This document shows, in pieces, positions 1 to 8,491 of a stretch of DNA of 64,000 bases (position 1 is the stretch's first letter; the number at the start of each line of letters is the position of its first letter). Location: NCBI GenBank assembly GCA_946566955.1, contig CAMNXD010000001.1, forward strand, positions 124,001 to 188,000. Reading direction: 5' to 3'. Made by a program: the position numbers and the translations under genes. The notes below the pieces were generated by a model. That model searched no databases, had not been told where the DNA came from, and saw nothing but the letters and a program-made list of their open reading frames with translations. The stretch comes from an uncultured Clostridia bacterium (GTDB lineage Bacteria > Bacillota > Clostridia > Oscillospirales > Acutalibacteraceae).

Positions 1-100
1 TTGCATTTCGCTTATTTTGATGATAATTATTATGATTTGTACTGGTATAATGAACTGTTTAGGAAGTGAAAATGTAAAGGATGAAAATTTAGTTATGTAA
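1..100 (+). CDS. potB: Spermidine/putrescine ABC transporter permease PotB, C-terminal end (partial)
   Basis: Only the last 32 codons and the TAA stop at 98-100 are inside the window. They encode a hydrophobic helix (SLILMIIIMICTGIMNCLG) and a short polar tail. That fits the last membrane segment of a type I ABC importer permease. The identity rests mainly on context: potC starts 18 bases later and potD follows, the usual potABCD order. The piece is too short to identify by sequence alone. Confidence 0.6.
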   Translation, partial: CISLILMIIIMICTGIMNCLGSENVKDENLVM

Positions 101-117
101 ATTGAGGTGAGGGGACT

Positions 118-915
118 TTGAAAATAATAAGCAAAATTTATATATATCTGATATTTATATTTTTATATTTACCTATTTTTGTTTTTATGATTTTTTCTTT
201 CAATAATTCTAAAAGTAGGGTTTTATGGCACGGATTTACTTTTAAATGGTATCTTAAGCTTTTTGAAAATCAAGAGATACTAAGTGCTTTTTATAATACT
301 TTAATAATAGGCGGAGTTTCTGCATGTATTGCAACTGTTTTAGGTCTGGTAGCATCTATAGGTATAGTTAAAAGTAAGAAACTTACTAAAAAAGTAATAA
401 TGAACCTAACGAACATACCGCTTATAAATCCTGAAATAGTAACGGGAGTTTCACTTATGCTTATGTTCGTATTTTTATATAAAAATTTAGGTATTTTTAA
501 GCCTGGACTTATAACTCTAATTTGTGCACACACAACTTTTTGTCTTCCTTATGCGATTTTATCTATCATGCCAAAGCTTCGGCAAACAGATTCAAATATT
601 TATGAAGCCGCTCAAGACTTAGGATGTAATCAAATGCAAGCATTTTTTAAAGTAGTATTACCTCAGATTATGCCGGGAATAATAACTGGATTTATAATGT
701 CGTTTACAATGTCTATAGATGACTTCGTAATAAGTTATTTTACAGGAGGAACAACCCAGACCCTACCTATTACGGTATATTCTATGACTAGAAAAATGGT
801 TAGTCCGGAAATAAATGCACTTTCGAGTATGTTGTTTTTTACTGTTTTTATTTTACTTTTAATAGTCAATTTCAGAAAGGAAAAGGGTAAACCATTGGGA
901 GTACATAAAATGTAA
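118..915 (+). CDS. potC: Spermidine/putrescine ABC transporter permease PotC
   Basis: Inner permease subunit of a polyamine ABC importer, 265 aa with about six membrane helices. The cytoplasmic EAA loop that docks to the ATPase is visible around residues 163-182 (EAAQDLGCNQMQAFFKVVLP). The start is TTG at 118 behind a GGTGAGGGGA ribosome site. It lies 18 bases after the PotB tail and 20 bases before potD, so the genes are almost certainly one operon. Length is normal for PotC. Polyamine import suits an organism that draws nutrients from its surroundings or host, but the family is also common in free-living Clostridia. Confidence 0.93.
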   Translation: MKIISKIYIYLIFIFLYLPIFVFMIFSFNNSKSRVLWHGFTFKWYLKLFENQEILSAFYNTLIIGGVSACIATVLGLVASIGIVKSKKLTKKVIMNLTNIPLINPEIVTGVSLMLMFVFLYKNLGIFKPGLITLICAHTTFCLPYAILSIMPKLRQTDSNIYEAAQDLGCNQMQAFFKVVLPQIMPGIITGFIMSFTMSIDDFVISYFTGGTTQTLPITVYSMTRKMVSPEINALSSMLFFTVFILLLIVNFRKEKGKPLGVHKM

Positions 916-934
916 TTAGGAGAATAGAAAACCT

Positions 935-2101
935 GTGAAAAAATTTTATTGGATTTTTACTTTATCTCTACTGCTACTTTTAGCTTTTGTATTTTTTAAA
1001 AAGGAGACTAATTCAAATGATTGTATAAATGTTTATAGCTGGGGAGAATTTATTTCAGACGGTAGTGAGAATAATTTAGACGTCAACAAAGAATTTACAA
1101 AAAAAACCGGAATAAAGGTTAATTATAATACTTTTCAAAATAATGAGGAGCTTTTTGCAAAGCTTTCAGGTGGCGGAGCGGACTATGATATTATAATCCC
1201 GTCCGACTATATGGTTTCAAAGCTTATAGAAAACAACATGCTTGAAAAGCTAGATTTTTCAAATATTCCTAATTATAAGTTTATAAGTGAGGATTTTAAA
1301 AACTTAAATTTTGATCCTAAAAATGAGTATTCCGTACCATATATGTGGGGAATGGTAGGTATATTTTATAATAAAAACGAAGTTAAGGAGAAAGAAGAAA
1401 AAATTACTTGGGATATACTCTGGGACGAAAAGTATAAAGGCAAAATTTTAATGTTTGACAATGCACGCGATAGCTTTGCAATTTCTCTTTTAAGACTAGG
1501 GTATCCGATAAACGTTCCAGATGCTGAAAAATGGCGAAAAGCAGCGGATGAACTTCTAATTCAAAAGCCTTTAGTACAAGCTTATGTAATGGATCAGATT
1601 TTTAATAAAATGCAGAATCACGAGGCATATCTTGCGCCATATTACGCAGGAGATGCTGCCACTATAATGAGAAATAATCCCGAGGTAGGATTTGTTATTC
1701 CAAAGAGTGGGAGTATAAGGTTTGTGGATTCACTTTGCATTCCACGCGGGTCCTTAAGAAAAAGACAGGCCGAGGAATATATAAACTTTTTGTGTGAAAC
1801 TAAAATTGCTTTAGCAAATGTCCAGCATACAGGATATTCTACCCCTCATACTGAAGCTTACAAATATCTAGATGAGTATGTAAGAAATAATGAAGTATTT
1901 TACCCTAATAAAAAAGTACTCTCAAAATCTCAAATATTTGTAAATCTTCCGAAGTCTTTAAATTCTCTTATGGATAAACTTTGGGTGGAAGTCAAAGCTG
2001 GAGGAATTTCTAATAAACCTTGGAGACTTGCAGTTTTGCTTATTGCTTTTGCTTCAACGTATCTTTTTGCTTTGATAGTTAAAAAAAGAGTAAAACGTTA
2101 A
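935..2101 (+). CDS. potD: Spermidine/putrescine-binding protein PotD, with an extra C-terminal membrane helix
   Basis: Extracellular solute-binding protein that delivers spermidine or putrescine to PotBC; 388 aa, GTG start at 935 after AGGAGA. The mature domain begins with a typical PotD stretch (INVYSWGEFISDG) and contains the expected DYDIIIPSDYM segment. The N-terminus has a hydrophobic segment without a lipobox cysteine, so it looks membrane-anchored rather than lipidated. The last 25 residues form a second hydrophobic helix (RLAVLLIAFASTYLFALIV) followed by a basic tail, which is not usual in PotD and would tether both ends. It ends the pot operon. Confidence 0.9.
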   Translation: MKKFYWIFTLSLLLLLAFVFFKKETNSNDCINVYSWGEFISDGSENNLDVNKEFTKKTGIKVNYNTFQNNEELFAKLSGGGADYDIIIPSDYMVSKLIENNMLEKLDFSNIPNYKFISEDFKNLNFDPKNEYSVPYMWGMVGIFYNKNEVKEKEEKITWDILWDEKYKGKILMFDNARDSFAISLLRLGYPINVPDAEKWRKAADELLIQKPLVQAYVMDQIFNKMQNHEAYLAPYYAGDAATIMRNNPEVGFVIPKSGSIRFVDSLCIPRGSLRKRQAEEYINFLCETKIALANVQHTGYSTPHTEAYKYLDEYVRNNEVFYPNKKVLSKSQIFVNLPKSLNSLMDKLWVEVKAGGISNKPWRLAVLLIAFASTYLFALIVKKRVKR

Positions 2102-2132
2102 AATGGAGCTAATCTGTGCTTTTAAAAGACAC

Positions 2133-2160
2133 TTGACATAATTTTAAATGAATATATAAT
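2133..2160 (+). promoter_or_regulatory. Vegetative promoter for thrS
   Basis: TTGACA at 2133-2138 and TATAAT at 2155-2160 with a 16-base spacer, 55 bases before the thrS start. No room exists for a T-box leader, so the threonyl-tRNA synthetase gene seems not to be under tRNA-sensing control. Confidence 0.75.
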
Positions 2161-2214
2161 AAATATAGGTGTAAACCATCTAATTTAAAGTTATTTTCAG
2201 AAAGGGTTGATATT

Positions 2215-4155
2215 GTGTTGAAAGTTTTCGTTAAAAACTACTGTATGAAAGAAGTGAGCGTCGGCACCACCCTGCTGGAAATTGCACGGGAATTAGGTGT
2301 AGACGTAAAATCTAAAGTAATTTGCGCGGCGAAGGTAAATGGTAAACTCTGCGACTTAAACGATAAGCTATCGGAGGAGAGCAAGGTAGAGTTTTTAGGA
2401 TTTGATTCACCCGAAGGGAAAAAAGTTTATCGCCATACTTCCTCTCATATTCTTGCTCAGGCAGTTAAACGGATATTTAAAGATGCAAAGCTAGCTATTG
2501 GTCCGGCGATAGAGAATGGCTTTTACTACGATTTTGATGTAAGTTCTCCGTTTACGAGTGATGACTTATTAAAAATTGAAGAGGAAATGAAAAAAATAAT
2601 AAATGAAGATTTACCTATCGAAAAGTTTAAACTTTCTCCTGCTCAGGCCTATGAGCTTATGAATAAAAACAAAGAACCGTATAAAATTGAGCTTGCAAAA
2701 GAGCACGCGGAAGATAGTAGCACTTTAACTTTCCGTCAGCAAGGAGAATTCGTTGATATGTGCTCAGGTGTGCACCTTGTTTCCACTGGAATGGTAAAAG
2801 CTATAAAACTAACTAGTGCAACAGGCGCTTACTGGAGAGGAAACTCTAAAAATAAGATGCTCCAAAGGATTTACGGCACTTCTTTCCCAAGTGAAGAAAT
2901 GCTAAAAGAACATTTAGAAGCTATCGAAGAGGCCAAAAAAAGAGATCATAATAAAATTGGCAGAGAGCTTGGATTCTTTACAACAGTTGACTACATAGGT
3001 CAAGGCCTTCCAATTTTACTTCCAAAGGGTTCTAAAGTTATTCAGCTTCTTCAAAGATTCGTTGAAGACGAAGAAGAAAAAAGGGGTTACCTTTTGACAA
3101 AAACTCCTCTTTTAGCCAAAAGTGATCTTTATAAAATATCGGAGCATTGGTATCATTACAAAGAAAATATGTTTATTTTAGGCGATGAAAATAAGGATGA
3201 AGAAGTTTTTGCTTTAAGGCCTATGACGTGTCCGTTTCAATTTCAGGTGTACTTAAATAAAAGTCGCAGCTATAGAGACCTTCCAATGAGATTAAACGAA
3301 ACTTCTACTCTTTTTAGAAATGAGTCGAGCGGTGAAATGCATGGTCTTATTAGGGTAAGGCAGTTCACTATTTCCGAAGGACATATTGCATGCACACCCG
3401 ATCAGCTGGAGAGTGAATTTAAAGAATGCTTAGAGCTCGCAAAGTTTATGCTCAGGAGCTTAAAACTTGAAAAAGAAGTAACTTATAGATTCTCTAAATG
3501 GGATGAAAATGATAAAGAAAAATATATTGGTAGTTCCGATGAGTGGGAAAACGTTCAAAGCAAAATGAAAGCAATTTTGGACGGAGCGAATCTTACTTAT
3601 GATGAAGCTGATGGAGAAGCAGCTTTTTATGGTCCTAAACTCGATATACAGTTTAAAAATGTTCATGGTAAAGAAGATACTTTAATTACCATTCAAATAG
3701 ACTTCCAGCTTGCAAAGAAATTTGGCATGGAATATATAGATAAAGATGGAGAAAAGAAATTCCCTTATGTTATTCATAGAACTTCTTTAGGTTGCTATGA
3801 ACGTACACTGGCTCTTTTAATAGAAAAATATGCAGGAGCACTTCCTCTTTGGATTGCACCTGAACAAGTTAAAATTTTACCTATTAGTGAAGATTTCCAT
3901 GAATTTGCTAAGGAAATTAAGAAGCAGCTTATTCCATTTGCTCCGCGTACTTCTTTAGATTTAAGAAATGAAAAAATAGGATATAAAATTAGAGAAGCCC
4001 AGGTAAACAAAGTACCATACATGATTATTTTAGGGAAAAAAGAACTTGAAAGTAATACTATTTCAGTGCGCAGTCGCTCGGAAGGAGATTTAGGAGCCAT
4101 GAGCATCCAAGAATTTAGTCAACGTATTAGCAAAGAAATTGAAAATAAAGAGTAG
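2215..4155 (+). CDS. thrS: Threonine--tRNA ligase
   Basis: Class II aminoacyl-tRNA synthetase that charges tRNA-Thr; 646 aa, full length. Domains in order: TGS domain (about 1-62), the editing/second additional domain with HTSSHILAQAVKRIF near residue 75, the catalytic core with the zinc-site stretch RPMTCPFQFQVY near 340 and motif 3 (GCYERTLALLIEKY) near 525, then the C-terminal anticodon-binding domain. GTG at 2215 and TTG at 2218 both lie behind AGAAAGGG; GTG is chosen because it leaves the full TGS strand. It stands alone behind its own promoter. Confidence 0.96.
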   Translation: MLKVFVKNYCMKEVSVGTTLLEIARELGVDVKSKVICAAKVNGKLCDLNDKLSEESKVEFLGFDSPEGKKVYRHTSSHILAQAVKRIFKDAKLAIGPAIENGFYYDFDVSSPFTSDDLLKIEEEMKKIINEDLPIEKFKLSPAQAYELMNKNKEPYKIELAKEHAEDSSTLTFRQQGEFVDMCSGVHLVSTGMVKAIKLTSATGAYWRGNSKNKMLQRIYGTSFPSEEMLKEHLEAIEEAKKRDHNKIGRELGFFTTVDYIGQGLPILLPKGSKVIQLLQRFVEDEEEKRGYLLTKTPLLAKSDLYKISEHWYHYKENMFILGDENKDEEVFALRPMTCPFQFQVYLNKSRSYRDLPMRLNETSTLFRNESSGEMHGLIRVRQFTISEGHIACTPDQLESEFKECLELAKFMLRSLKLEKEVTYRFSKWDENDKEKYIGSSDEWENVQSKMKAILDGANLTYDEADGEAAFYGPKLDIQFKNVHGKEDTLITIQIDFQLAKKFGMEYIDKDGEKKFPYVIHRTSLGCYERTLALLIEKYAGALPLWIAPEQVKILPISEDFHEFAKEIKKQLIPFAPRTSLDLRNEKIGYKIREAQVNKVPYMIILGKKELESNTISVRSRSEGDLGAMSIQEFSQRISKEIENKE

Positions 4156-4172
4156 TAATACTTAAAAGACAA

Positions 4173-4208
4173 TTAGATTCTAGCTTTTAATTTTTGGCTG
4201 GAATCTAA
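4173..4208 (+). terminator. Hairpin between thrS and cmk, possible terminator
   Basis: Inverted repeat TTAGATTCTAGC / GCTGGAATCTAA with one mismatch and a 12-base loop. It is followed by an A/T mixture rather than a clean T tract, so termination would be weak or partial. Confidence 0.4.
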
Positions 4209-4251
4209 ATTTACATTTAATTTAAAAATGATTTAAGTAGGAGGACTAAAC

Positions 4252-4923
4252 TTGATATGCATTGCAATTGACGGCCCTTCTGGGTCAGGCAAAAGTACTG
4301 TTGCAAAGGCTTTGGCAAAAAAGTTAAATTTTTTATTTTTGGATACGGGAGCTTTATATCGTACCGTAGCTTATTATTTTAAAGTTAAGAATGTAAATTT
4401 TAGTTTGAGCAGTGAAGTAGAGAAAGCTCTTGATGAGATTTCTATAAAAATTTTAAGTTCTGACAAAGGCCAAAGGATTTTGCTTAGTGGTAAAGATATC
4501 ACAAGCGAGATAAGAAATGAAGAGATTTCGGTAATATCTTCCAAGATTGCCGCTATTCCTAAAGTGAGAGAGCATCTACTGAAGATGCAAAGAGCAATAG
4601 CTAGGAAAAATAATATAATCATGGATGGAAGAGACATAGGAACAGCTGTAGTACCAAATGCTGAAGTAAAAATATTTTTGACTGCGTCTCCTGAGCTTCG
4701 TGCAAAAAGAAGATACTTGCAGTTAAATGATGAAAGTATACGGATGGAAAAAGTTTTAGAGGACTTAATTATAAGAGACGAAAAAGACTCAACTAGAAAA
4801 ATTTGTCCGCTAAGAAGAGCTGAGGATGCAATTTTATTTGATAGCTCTGAGTTTACCCTTGAGGAAACCATAGATAACCTTCTAAAAATTATTAAAGAAA
4901 GGATTAAAACTTTAAATGAATAA
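4252..4923 (+). CDS. cmk: Cytidylate kinase
   Basis: Phosphorylates CMP and dCMP with ATP in pyrimidine nucleotide recycling; 223 aa. The P-loop is GPSGSGKST at residues 8-16, followed by the LDTGALYR CMP-binding segment and the MDGRDIGT motif near 124. Start TTG at 4252 behind TAGGAGGA with 7 bases spacing. It is the first gene of a tight cmk-plsC-ispH operon: plsC starts inside its last codons (8-base overlap). This order is standard in Clostridia. A kinase for salvage nucleotides remains useful even in a cell that imports ATP. Confidence 0.96.
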   Translation: MICIAIDGPSGSGKSTVAKALAKKLNFLFLDTGALYRTVAYYFKVKNVNFSLSSEVEKALDEISIKILSSDKGQRILLSGKDITSEIRNEEISVISSKIAAIPKVREHLLKMQRAIARKNNIIMDGRDIGTAVVPNAEVKIFLTASPELRAKRRYLQLNDESIRMEKVLEDLIIRDEKDSTRKICPLRRAEDAILFDSSEFTLEETIDNLLKIIKERIKTLNE

Positions 4924-5530
4924 AGCATTCTATAAATTTTGTATTTTTCTACTTAAACCTCTAGTCAAAATTCTTTTCCCGTATGATGTAAAAGGAAAAG
5001 AAAATTTAAGTAAACTTTCGGGAGGTTATATAATATGCTCTAATCATCTTTCGCTTTTGGATCCTGTGTTTTTAAGCTTGATTCATCCTCAGCCTATATT
5101 TTTTATGGCTAAAGCAGAGCTTTTTAAGAATAAATTTTTAAAAAAATTTCTTGTTTCTTTAGGGGCGTTTCCCGTAGAAAGAGGAAAAGGAGATAAAGAA
5201 GCTTTAAATCATGCGATAGAAGTACCTAGTCGAGGAGGAGTTTTAGGAATATTTATTGAAGGTACGCGTTCAAAAACCGGTGAATTTTTACGTCCTCGTT
5301 CAGGAGCAGCAGTTTTAGCAAGTAAAACTAATGTAAGTGTGTTGCCGGTGTGCATAACGGGTAGCTCTAAAGACAATAAAATTCATTTATTCAAAAAAAC
5401 TACTATTTCTTATGGCGTGCCAGTAAGCCAAGAAAAAATAAATATAAGCGGCAAAAACCGAGCTGAAATAAAAGAAGCGACTAATTTAATTATGGGTAGC
5501 ATTAGAGAACTAAGGGGGAGTGCTAATTGA
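4916..5530 (+). CDS. plsC: 1-acylglycerol-3-phosphate O-acyltransferase
   Basis: Adds the second acyl chain in phosphatidic acid synthesis at the inner membrane face; 204 aa. The catalytic HX4D motif is visible in NHLSLLDP near residue 43, and the glycerol-phosphate-binding motif in EGTRSKTG near residue 116. There is a short hydrophobic N-terminus. It overlaps cmk by 8 bases and ispH by 4 bases, so all three are translationally coupled. Length and motifs are normal for the PlsC family. Confidence 0.93.
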   Translation: MNKAFYKFCIFLLKPLVKILFPYDVKGKENLSKLSGGYIICSNHLSLLDPVFLSLIHPQPIFFMAKAELFKNKFLKKFLVSLGAFPVERGKGDKEALNHAIEVPSRGGVLGIFIEGTRSKTGEFLRPRSGAAVLASKTNVSVLPVCITGSSKDNKIHLFKKTTISYGVPVSQEKINISGKNRAEIKEATNLIMGSIRELRGSAN

Positions 5531-6375
5531 ATATTCGGATAGCAAAAAATGCAGGATTTTGTTTTGGAGTTAGTAATGCTTTAAAAGTTGTTGAGAAGTT
5601 AGTTGAAGAAGGTTACAATGTATGTACTTTGGGAAAAATAATTCATAATTCCCAGGTAGTAGAGAATTTGAATAAAAGAGGAGTGAAGGTTGTTCACTCT
5701 TTTTTTGATGTTTCGGAAAATTCTGTGGTTGTTATAAGATCTCACGGTGCTCCAAATAAAATTTTAGAAGATGCGAAAAAAATGGGAAAGAGCGTTGTGG
5801 ATGCAACATGTCCGTTTGTAAAAAAAATTCATCGTATTGTAAAGGAATGCTCTGAAAGCAAAAATTTTCTGCTTTTAGCGGGAGACCCGATGCATCCAGA
5901 AGTAGTGGGAATTAGAAGTTACTTTAAAGGGCCAAGCTATATTTTTTCAAACTTGGAGGAATTAAAAAGTATTTTGAGGAATAATAACTTTGAAGAGCAA
6001 AAAGGAATTATGGTATCTCAGACTACTTTCTCAGTTAGAAAATGGGAAGAATGCGTAGAATTTATTTTAAAAGGGTTTACAAATATAGAAATTTGTGATA
6101 CTATTTGCAATATAACTAGTTTAAGACAAAGTGAAACTGAAAAACTGGCAAAAATATCCGATTTCATGATTGTCGTAGGTGGGAAGGAGAGCTCTAATAC
6201 TAGAAAACTTTACGATCTATGCTTATCTCATACACAGGCTATCCACATTGAATCTCTGGAGGATCTAAAAAAGCTAAATTTAAAAAATTACACTGATATT
6301 GGGATAACAGCAGGTGCTTCCACACCTCGAAGCATAATTGAAGAGATAAGGAGCTATTTAGAAAAGTCAGTTTGA
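5527..6375 (+). CDS. ispH: 4-hydroxy-3-methylbut-2-enyl diphosphate reductase
   Basis: Last enzyme of the MEP isoprenoid pathway, a [4Fe-4S] protein making IPP and DMAPP; 282 aa. The three cluster cysteines are in GFCFGV (residue 12), DATCPFV (near 94) and CDTICNIT (near 197), together with the SHGAP and SQTTFS motifs. TTG start at 5527 overlaps the plsC stop. In many Clostridia IspH is fused to, or followed by, ribosomal protein S1; here the gene ends normally and an S1-like gene sits at 49416 instead. Isoprenoid precursors are still needed for cell-wall lipid carriers. Confidence 0.95.
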   Translation: MNIRIAKNAGFCFGVSNALKVVEKLVEEGYNVCTLGKIIHNSQVVENLNKRGVKVVHSFFDVSENSVVVIRSHGAPNKILEDAKKMGKSVVDATCPFVKKIHRIVKECSESKNFLLLAGDPMHPEVVGIRSYFKGPSYIFSNLEELKSILRNNNFEEQKGIMVSQTTFSVRKWEECVEFILKGFTNIEICDTICNITSLRQSETEKLAKISDFMIVVGGKESSNTRKLYDLCLSHTQAIHIESLEDLKKLNLKNYTDIGITAGASTPRSIIEEIRSYLEKSV

Positions 6376-6402
6376 AAGGAAAATGATTAATAAATTAATT
6401 GG

Positions 6403-6457
6403 GAAGGAGGTTTTAAAATCCAAAGCTAATGATAATCCTATAGAGCTTGATGATTAA
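6403..6457 (+). pseudogene. Decayed GG-type peptide leader
   Basis: A strong ribosome site (AAGGAGG, 6403-6409) is followed by TTTTAAAAT, the same spacing and wording as before the three intact peptide genes downstream, but no start codon. The frame after it reads SKANDNPIELDD and stops at 6455. That looks like the acidic first half of a double-glycine leader with its GG and core lost. An ATG at 6383 could give a 24-residue peptide in this frame. Interpretation as a relic is inference. Confidence 0.35.
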
Positions 6458-6542
6458 ACTGCTTAAATTTTAGTTAAAGGGTCGGATTATATTATTTACA
6501 ATAGCCGTTCTAATAAAAACTAACAAAAAAGAGGTATTTAAA

Positions 6543-6722
6543 ATGGAAGATAAAAAGATAAGAGCTTTAACGCCGGAAGAAGAAGGAAGCATATCTGGTG
6601 GAGTATACCAAAAGGATTACAATAAAGAGCATGGTACAATAAAAATTATTAGGCAAGCTTATGGAGGACCAGAACCAAAAAATAAAAAGACAAATAAAAA
6701 AGATGATCTAACTTTAAAATAA
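6543..6722 (+). CDS. Putative modified-peptide precursor with GG leader and AYGGP core
   Basis: A 59-residue peptide behind GAGGTATTTAAA. The leader is acidic and ends in a double-glycine-like site: ALTPEEEGSISGG (residues 8-20). The core part contains IRQAYGGPEPKNKK, and the AYGGP motif recurs in the next peptide gene. No membrane helix and no cysteine, so it is not a lanthipeptide or sactipeptide substrate. A radical SAM enzyme lies three genes downstream. I infer a ribosomally made, post-translationally modified peptide; the tyrosine or prolines of AYGGP are the obvious conserved target. I do not recognise a named family. Confidence 0.65.
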   Translation: MEDKKIRALTPEEEGSISGGVYQKDYNKEHGTIKIIRQAYGGPEPKNKKTNKKDDLTLK

Positions 6723-6769
6723 ATAATTTTAAAAAATTTTTGACATTTATAAGTAAGAAGGTGTTTAAC

Positions 6770-7063
6770 ATTAAAAATAAAGACAATAATAAATTATATA
6801 ATCTTAAATCGACTGATGAAAAAAATATATCGGGAGGTGCAAATAAAACTAGTTTTAAAAAAATCTTTAATTCCGAAAATATAAAAAGACCTTTGCTATT
6901 AGCTTATGGTGGACCTCCGATGAAACGCTTAGATGTGTTATCTTGTGGTCAAAAGGTATTACAGAAAGGGATGGAGGCTTTAGAAAAGAAAAAAGCTTCT
7001 AAAGAAGATAAATCTTTAAGTTCTTCTATCTCTTTTACGTCAAAAGATAAAAAGGGAAGTTAA
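6770..7063 (+). CDS. Putative modified-peptide precursor with GG leader and AYGGPP core (ATT start)
   Basis: About 97 residues. By position it should begin at ATT 6770: the ribosome site AAGAAGG (6755-6761) and the following GTGTTTAAC match the GGTATTTAAA that precedes the start of both neighbours, with 8 bases to ATT. TTG at 6740 and GTG at 6761 are in frame but badly placed. The leader reads STDEKNISGGANK, and the core has LLLAYGGPPMKR, sharing AYGGP with the gene at 6543. The long Lys/Ser-rich tail (KKKASKEDKSLSSS) is unlike a typical core and may be a follower. Function unknown; probably a substrate of the radical SAM enzyme at 7427. Confidence 0.6.
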   Translation: MKNKDNNKLYNLKSTDEKNISGGANKTSFKKIFNSENIKRPLLLAYGGPPMKRLDVLSCGQKVLQKGMEALEKKKASKEDKSLSSSISFTSKDKKGS

Positions 7064-7179
7064 TACTGGAATTTATCATACAATAGGATTTAGTTCTTAA
7101 GAATAAAAACTGCGAAAATCCCCAAAAAGTCTAATTAGTAGCTTTGATATTAAAGTTTTTGCAGGAGGTATTTAAAATT

Positions 7180-7350
7180 ATGGAAGTGAGAAATGATAGA
7201 GTAAAAAAATTAACTGACGATATACTTGAAGAAGTGGCGGGAGGATTTGAGACTAAACCCCCTTTAAAAACTTCAGTTATAATCGATAACAATATTCCTC
7301 AAAATAAAAAGTCAGAGGATAAAGAAGAGCATGTTATTGCACCTCAATAA
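7180..7350 (+). CDS. Putative GG-leader peptide next to radical SAM gene
   Basis: A 56-residue peptide beginning at ATG 7180, 11 bases after AGGAGG. Its leader is the classic bacteriocin/RiPP type: KKLTDDILEEVAGG ends at residue 22. The remainder (FETKPPLKTSVIIDN...) lacks AYGGP, cysteine and aromatic richness except one Phe. It shares the upstream string GGAGGTATTTAAAAT with the other peptide genes, so all seem to derive from duplication. The radical SAM gene starts 77 bases downstream and this may be its main or alternative substrate. Secretion would need a GG-cleaving exporter, which is not in this window. Confidence 0.6.
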   Translation: MEVRNDRVKKLTDDILEEVAGGFETKPPLKTSVIIDNNIPQNKKSEDKEEHVIAPQ

Positions 7351-7426
7351 TTAAAGATTAAAAATAGCTGTTCAGTTTAAATATACTAAATAGCTATTTT
7401 ATAGTATTTAAATAGGAGAATAAAAT

Positions 7427-8491
7427 ATGAATATATATATCCCTCAAACCTGCGTTTGGGAAATTACAATGGCTTGCAATATGAGATGCAAACACTGTGG
7501 TTCTTCTTGCGCAGAAGCTTTACCTGGAGAACTTACCACGGAAGAAGCATTTAGATTTGTGGATATGTGCTTGGAAATTAAAGTTCAGTGGATAAGCATT
7601 TCAGGAGGAGAACCTTTTATGAGAAAGGATCTTTTAGATATAGTAAAATATGCTGTAAATAAAGATATTGGGATAAATATCATAACTAACGGATGGTTAA
7701 TAACTGAAAAAATTGCAAAGACTCTTAGTAAGTTGGATATTATAAGAGTTATGATAAGTTTGGAAGGTCCAAATTACATACATAATTTTATGTGTAAACC
7801 TGGTGCTTTTGAACGTGCCATGAATTCTTTTAGGCTTCTTTATTTAAATGGAGTTGATACTGGCTGCATAACTACTATAACGAAGAAAAACATTGATCAT
7901 TTAAATGAGCTTAAATATTCACTCATTGGAGAAAAAGTGGGGTGCTGGCAAGTGCAAATAGGTTTTCCTATGGGAAATTTGTCTCACCATTTAGATTGGG
8001 TTATAGACCCAGAGCAAGTAAATCAAATAATTGATTTTTGCTACGAAGTTTCTCAGGAAGGAAAAATAGACATTCACCCCGCAGACTGTATAGGGTACTA
8101 CAATGATAAACAAACAAAAATTTATAAAAAAACTTATAAAACTTCTTATATTGAGGATTGGGAAGGATGTAATGCGGGTATATATAGCTTCGGGATTCTT
8201 CATAATGGGGATATACTGGGGTGCACATCTATGCGTGATAAAAACTTTATAGAGGGAAACATAAGAGAAAGGACTCTTAAAGATATATGGTATGATCCTC
8301 AAGCGTTTGCGTGGAGACGCTTTTTTAAAAAAGAAAATCTTAAGGGAAATTGCTTGAAATGCGAATATGGAGAAAAGTGTTTAGGGGGGTGTGCAAACTC
8401 AAGACTATCTATTAATGGATCTATTTACTCAGAAAATTTTTATTGCACTCATAATCTTCTTATTAAAGAAAAAAATCGACATTCTATCTAA
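7427..8491 (+). CDS. Radical SAM/SPASM peptide-modifying enzyme
   Basis: 354 aa. The radical SAM cluster motif CX3CX2C is CNMRCKHC near residues 17-24, followed by the SAM-binding SISGGEPF. The C-terminal third is a SPASM domain with cysteines in CTSMRD, GNCLKCEYGEKC and GGCANSRLS, for extra Fe-S clusters. Such enzymes install crosslinks, epimerise or otherwise modify peptide cores. Start ATG 7427 behind TAGGAGAA. It follows three short GG-leader peptides in the same direction, strongly suggesting a small peptide-maturation locus. It ends overlapping the convergent M24 peptidase gene by 8 bases. The chemistry cannot be read from sequence. Confidence 0.88.
   Translation: MNIYIPQTCVWEITMACNMRCKHCGSSCAEALPGELTTEEAFRFVDMCLEIKVQWISISGGEPFMRKDLLDIVKYAVNKDIGINIITNGWLITEKIAKTLSKLDIIRVMISLEGPNYIHNFMCKPGAFERAMNSFRLLYLNGVDTGCITTITKKNIDHLNELKYSLIGEKVGCWQVQIGFPMGNLSHHLDWVIDPEQVNQIIDFCYEVSQEGKIDIHPADCIGYYNDKQTKIYKKTYKTSYIEDWEGCNAGIYSFGILHNGDILGCTSMRDKNFIEGNIRERTLKDIWYDPQAFAWRRFFKKENLKGNCLKCEYGEKCLGGCANSRLSINGSIYSENFYCTHNLLIKEKNRHSI

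Noticed and set aside
2101..2214. T-box leader before thrS or ileS
   Set aside because: The gaps are too short or hold only ordinary promoters and a terminator of the preceding gene; no T-box sequence (TGGNACC type) was found.
4374..4928. Long reverse-strand open frame opposite cmk
   Set aside because: It lacks a ribosome site, has shadow-like composition rich in Ser/Leu, and cmk on the other strand is certain.
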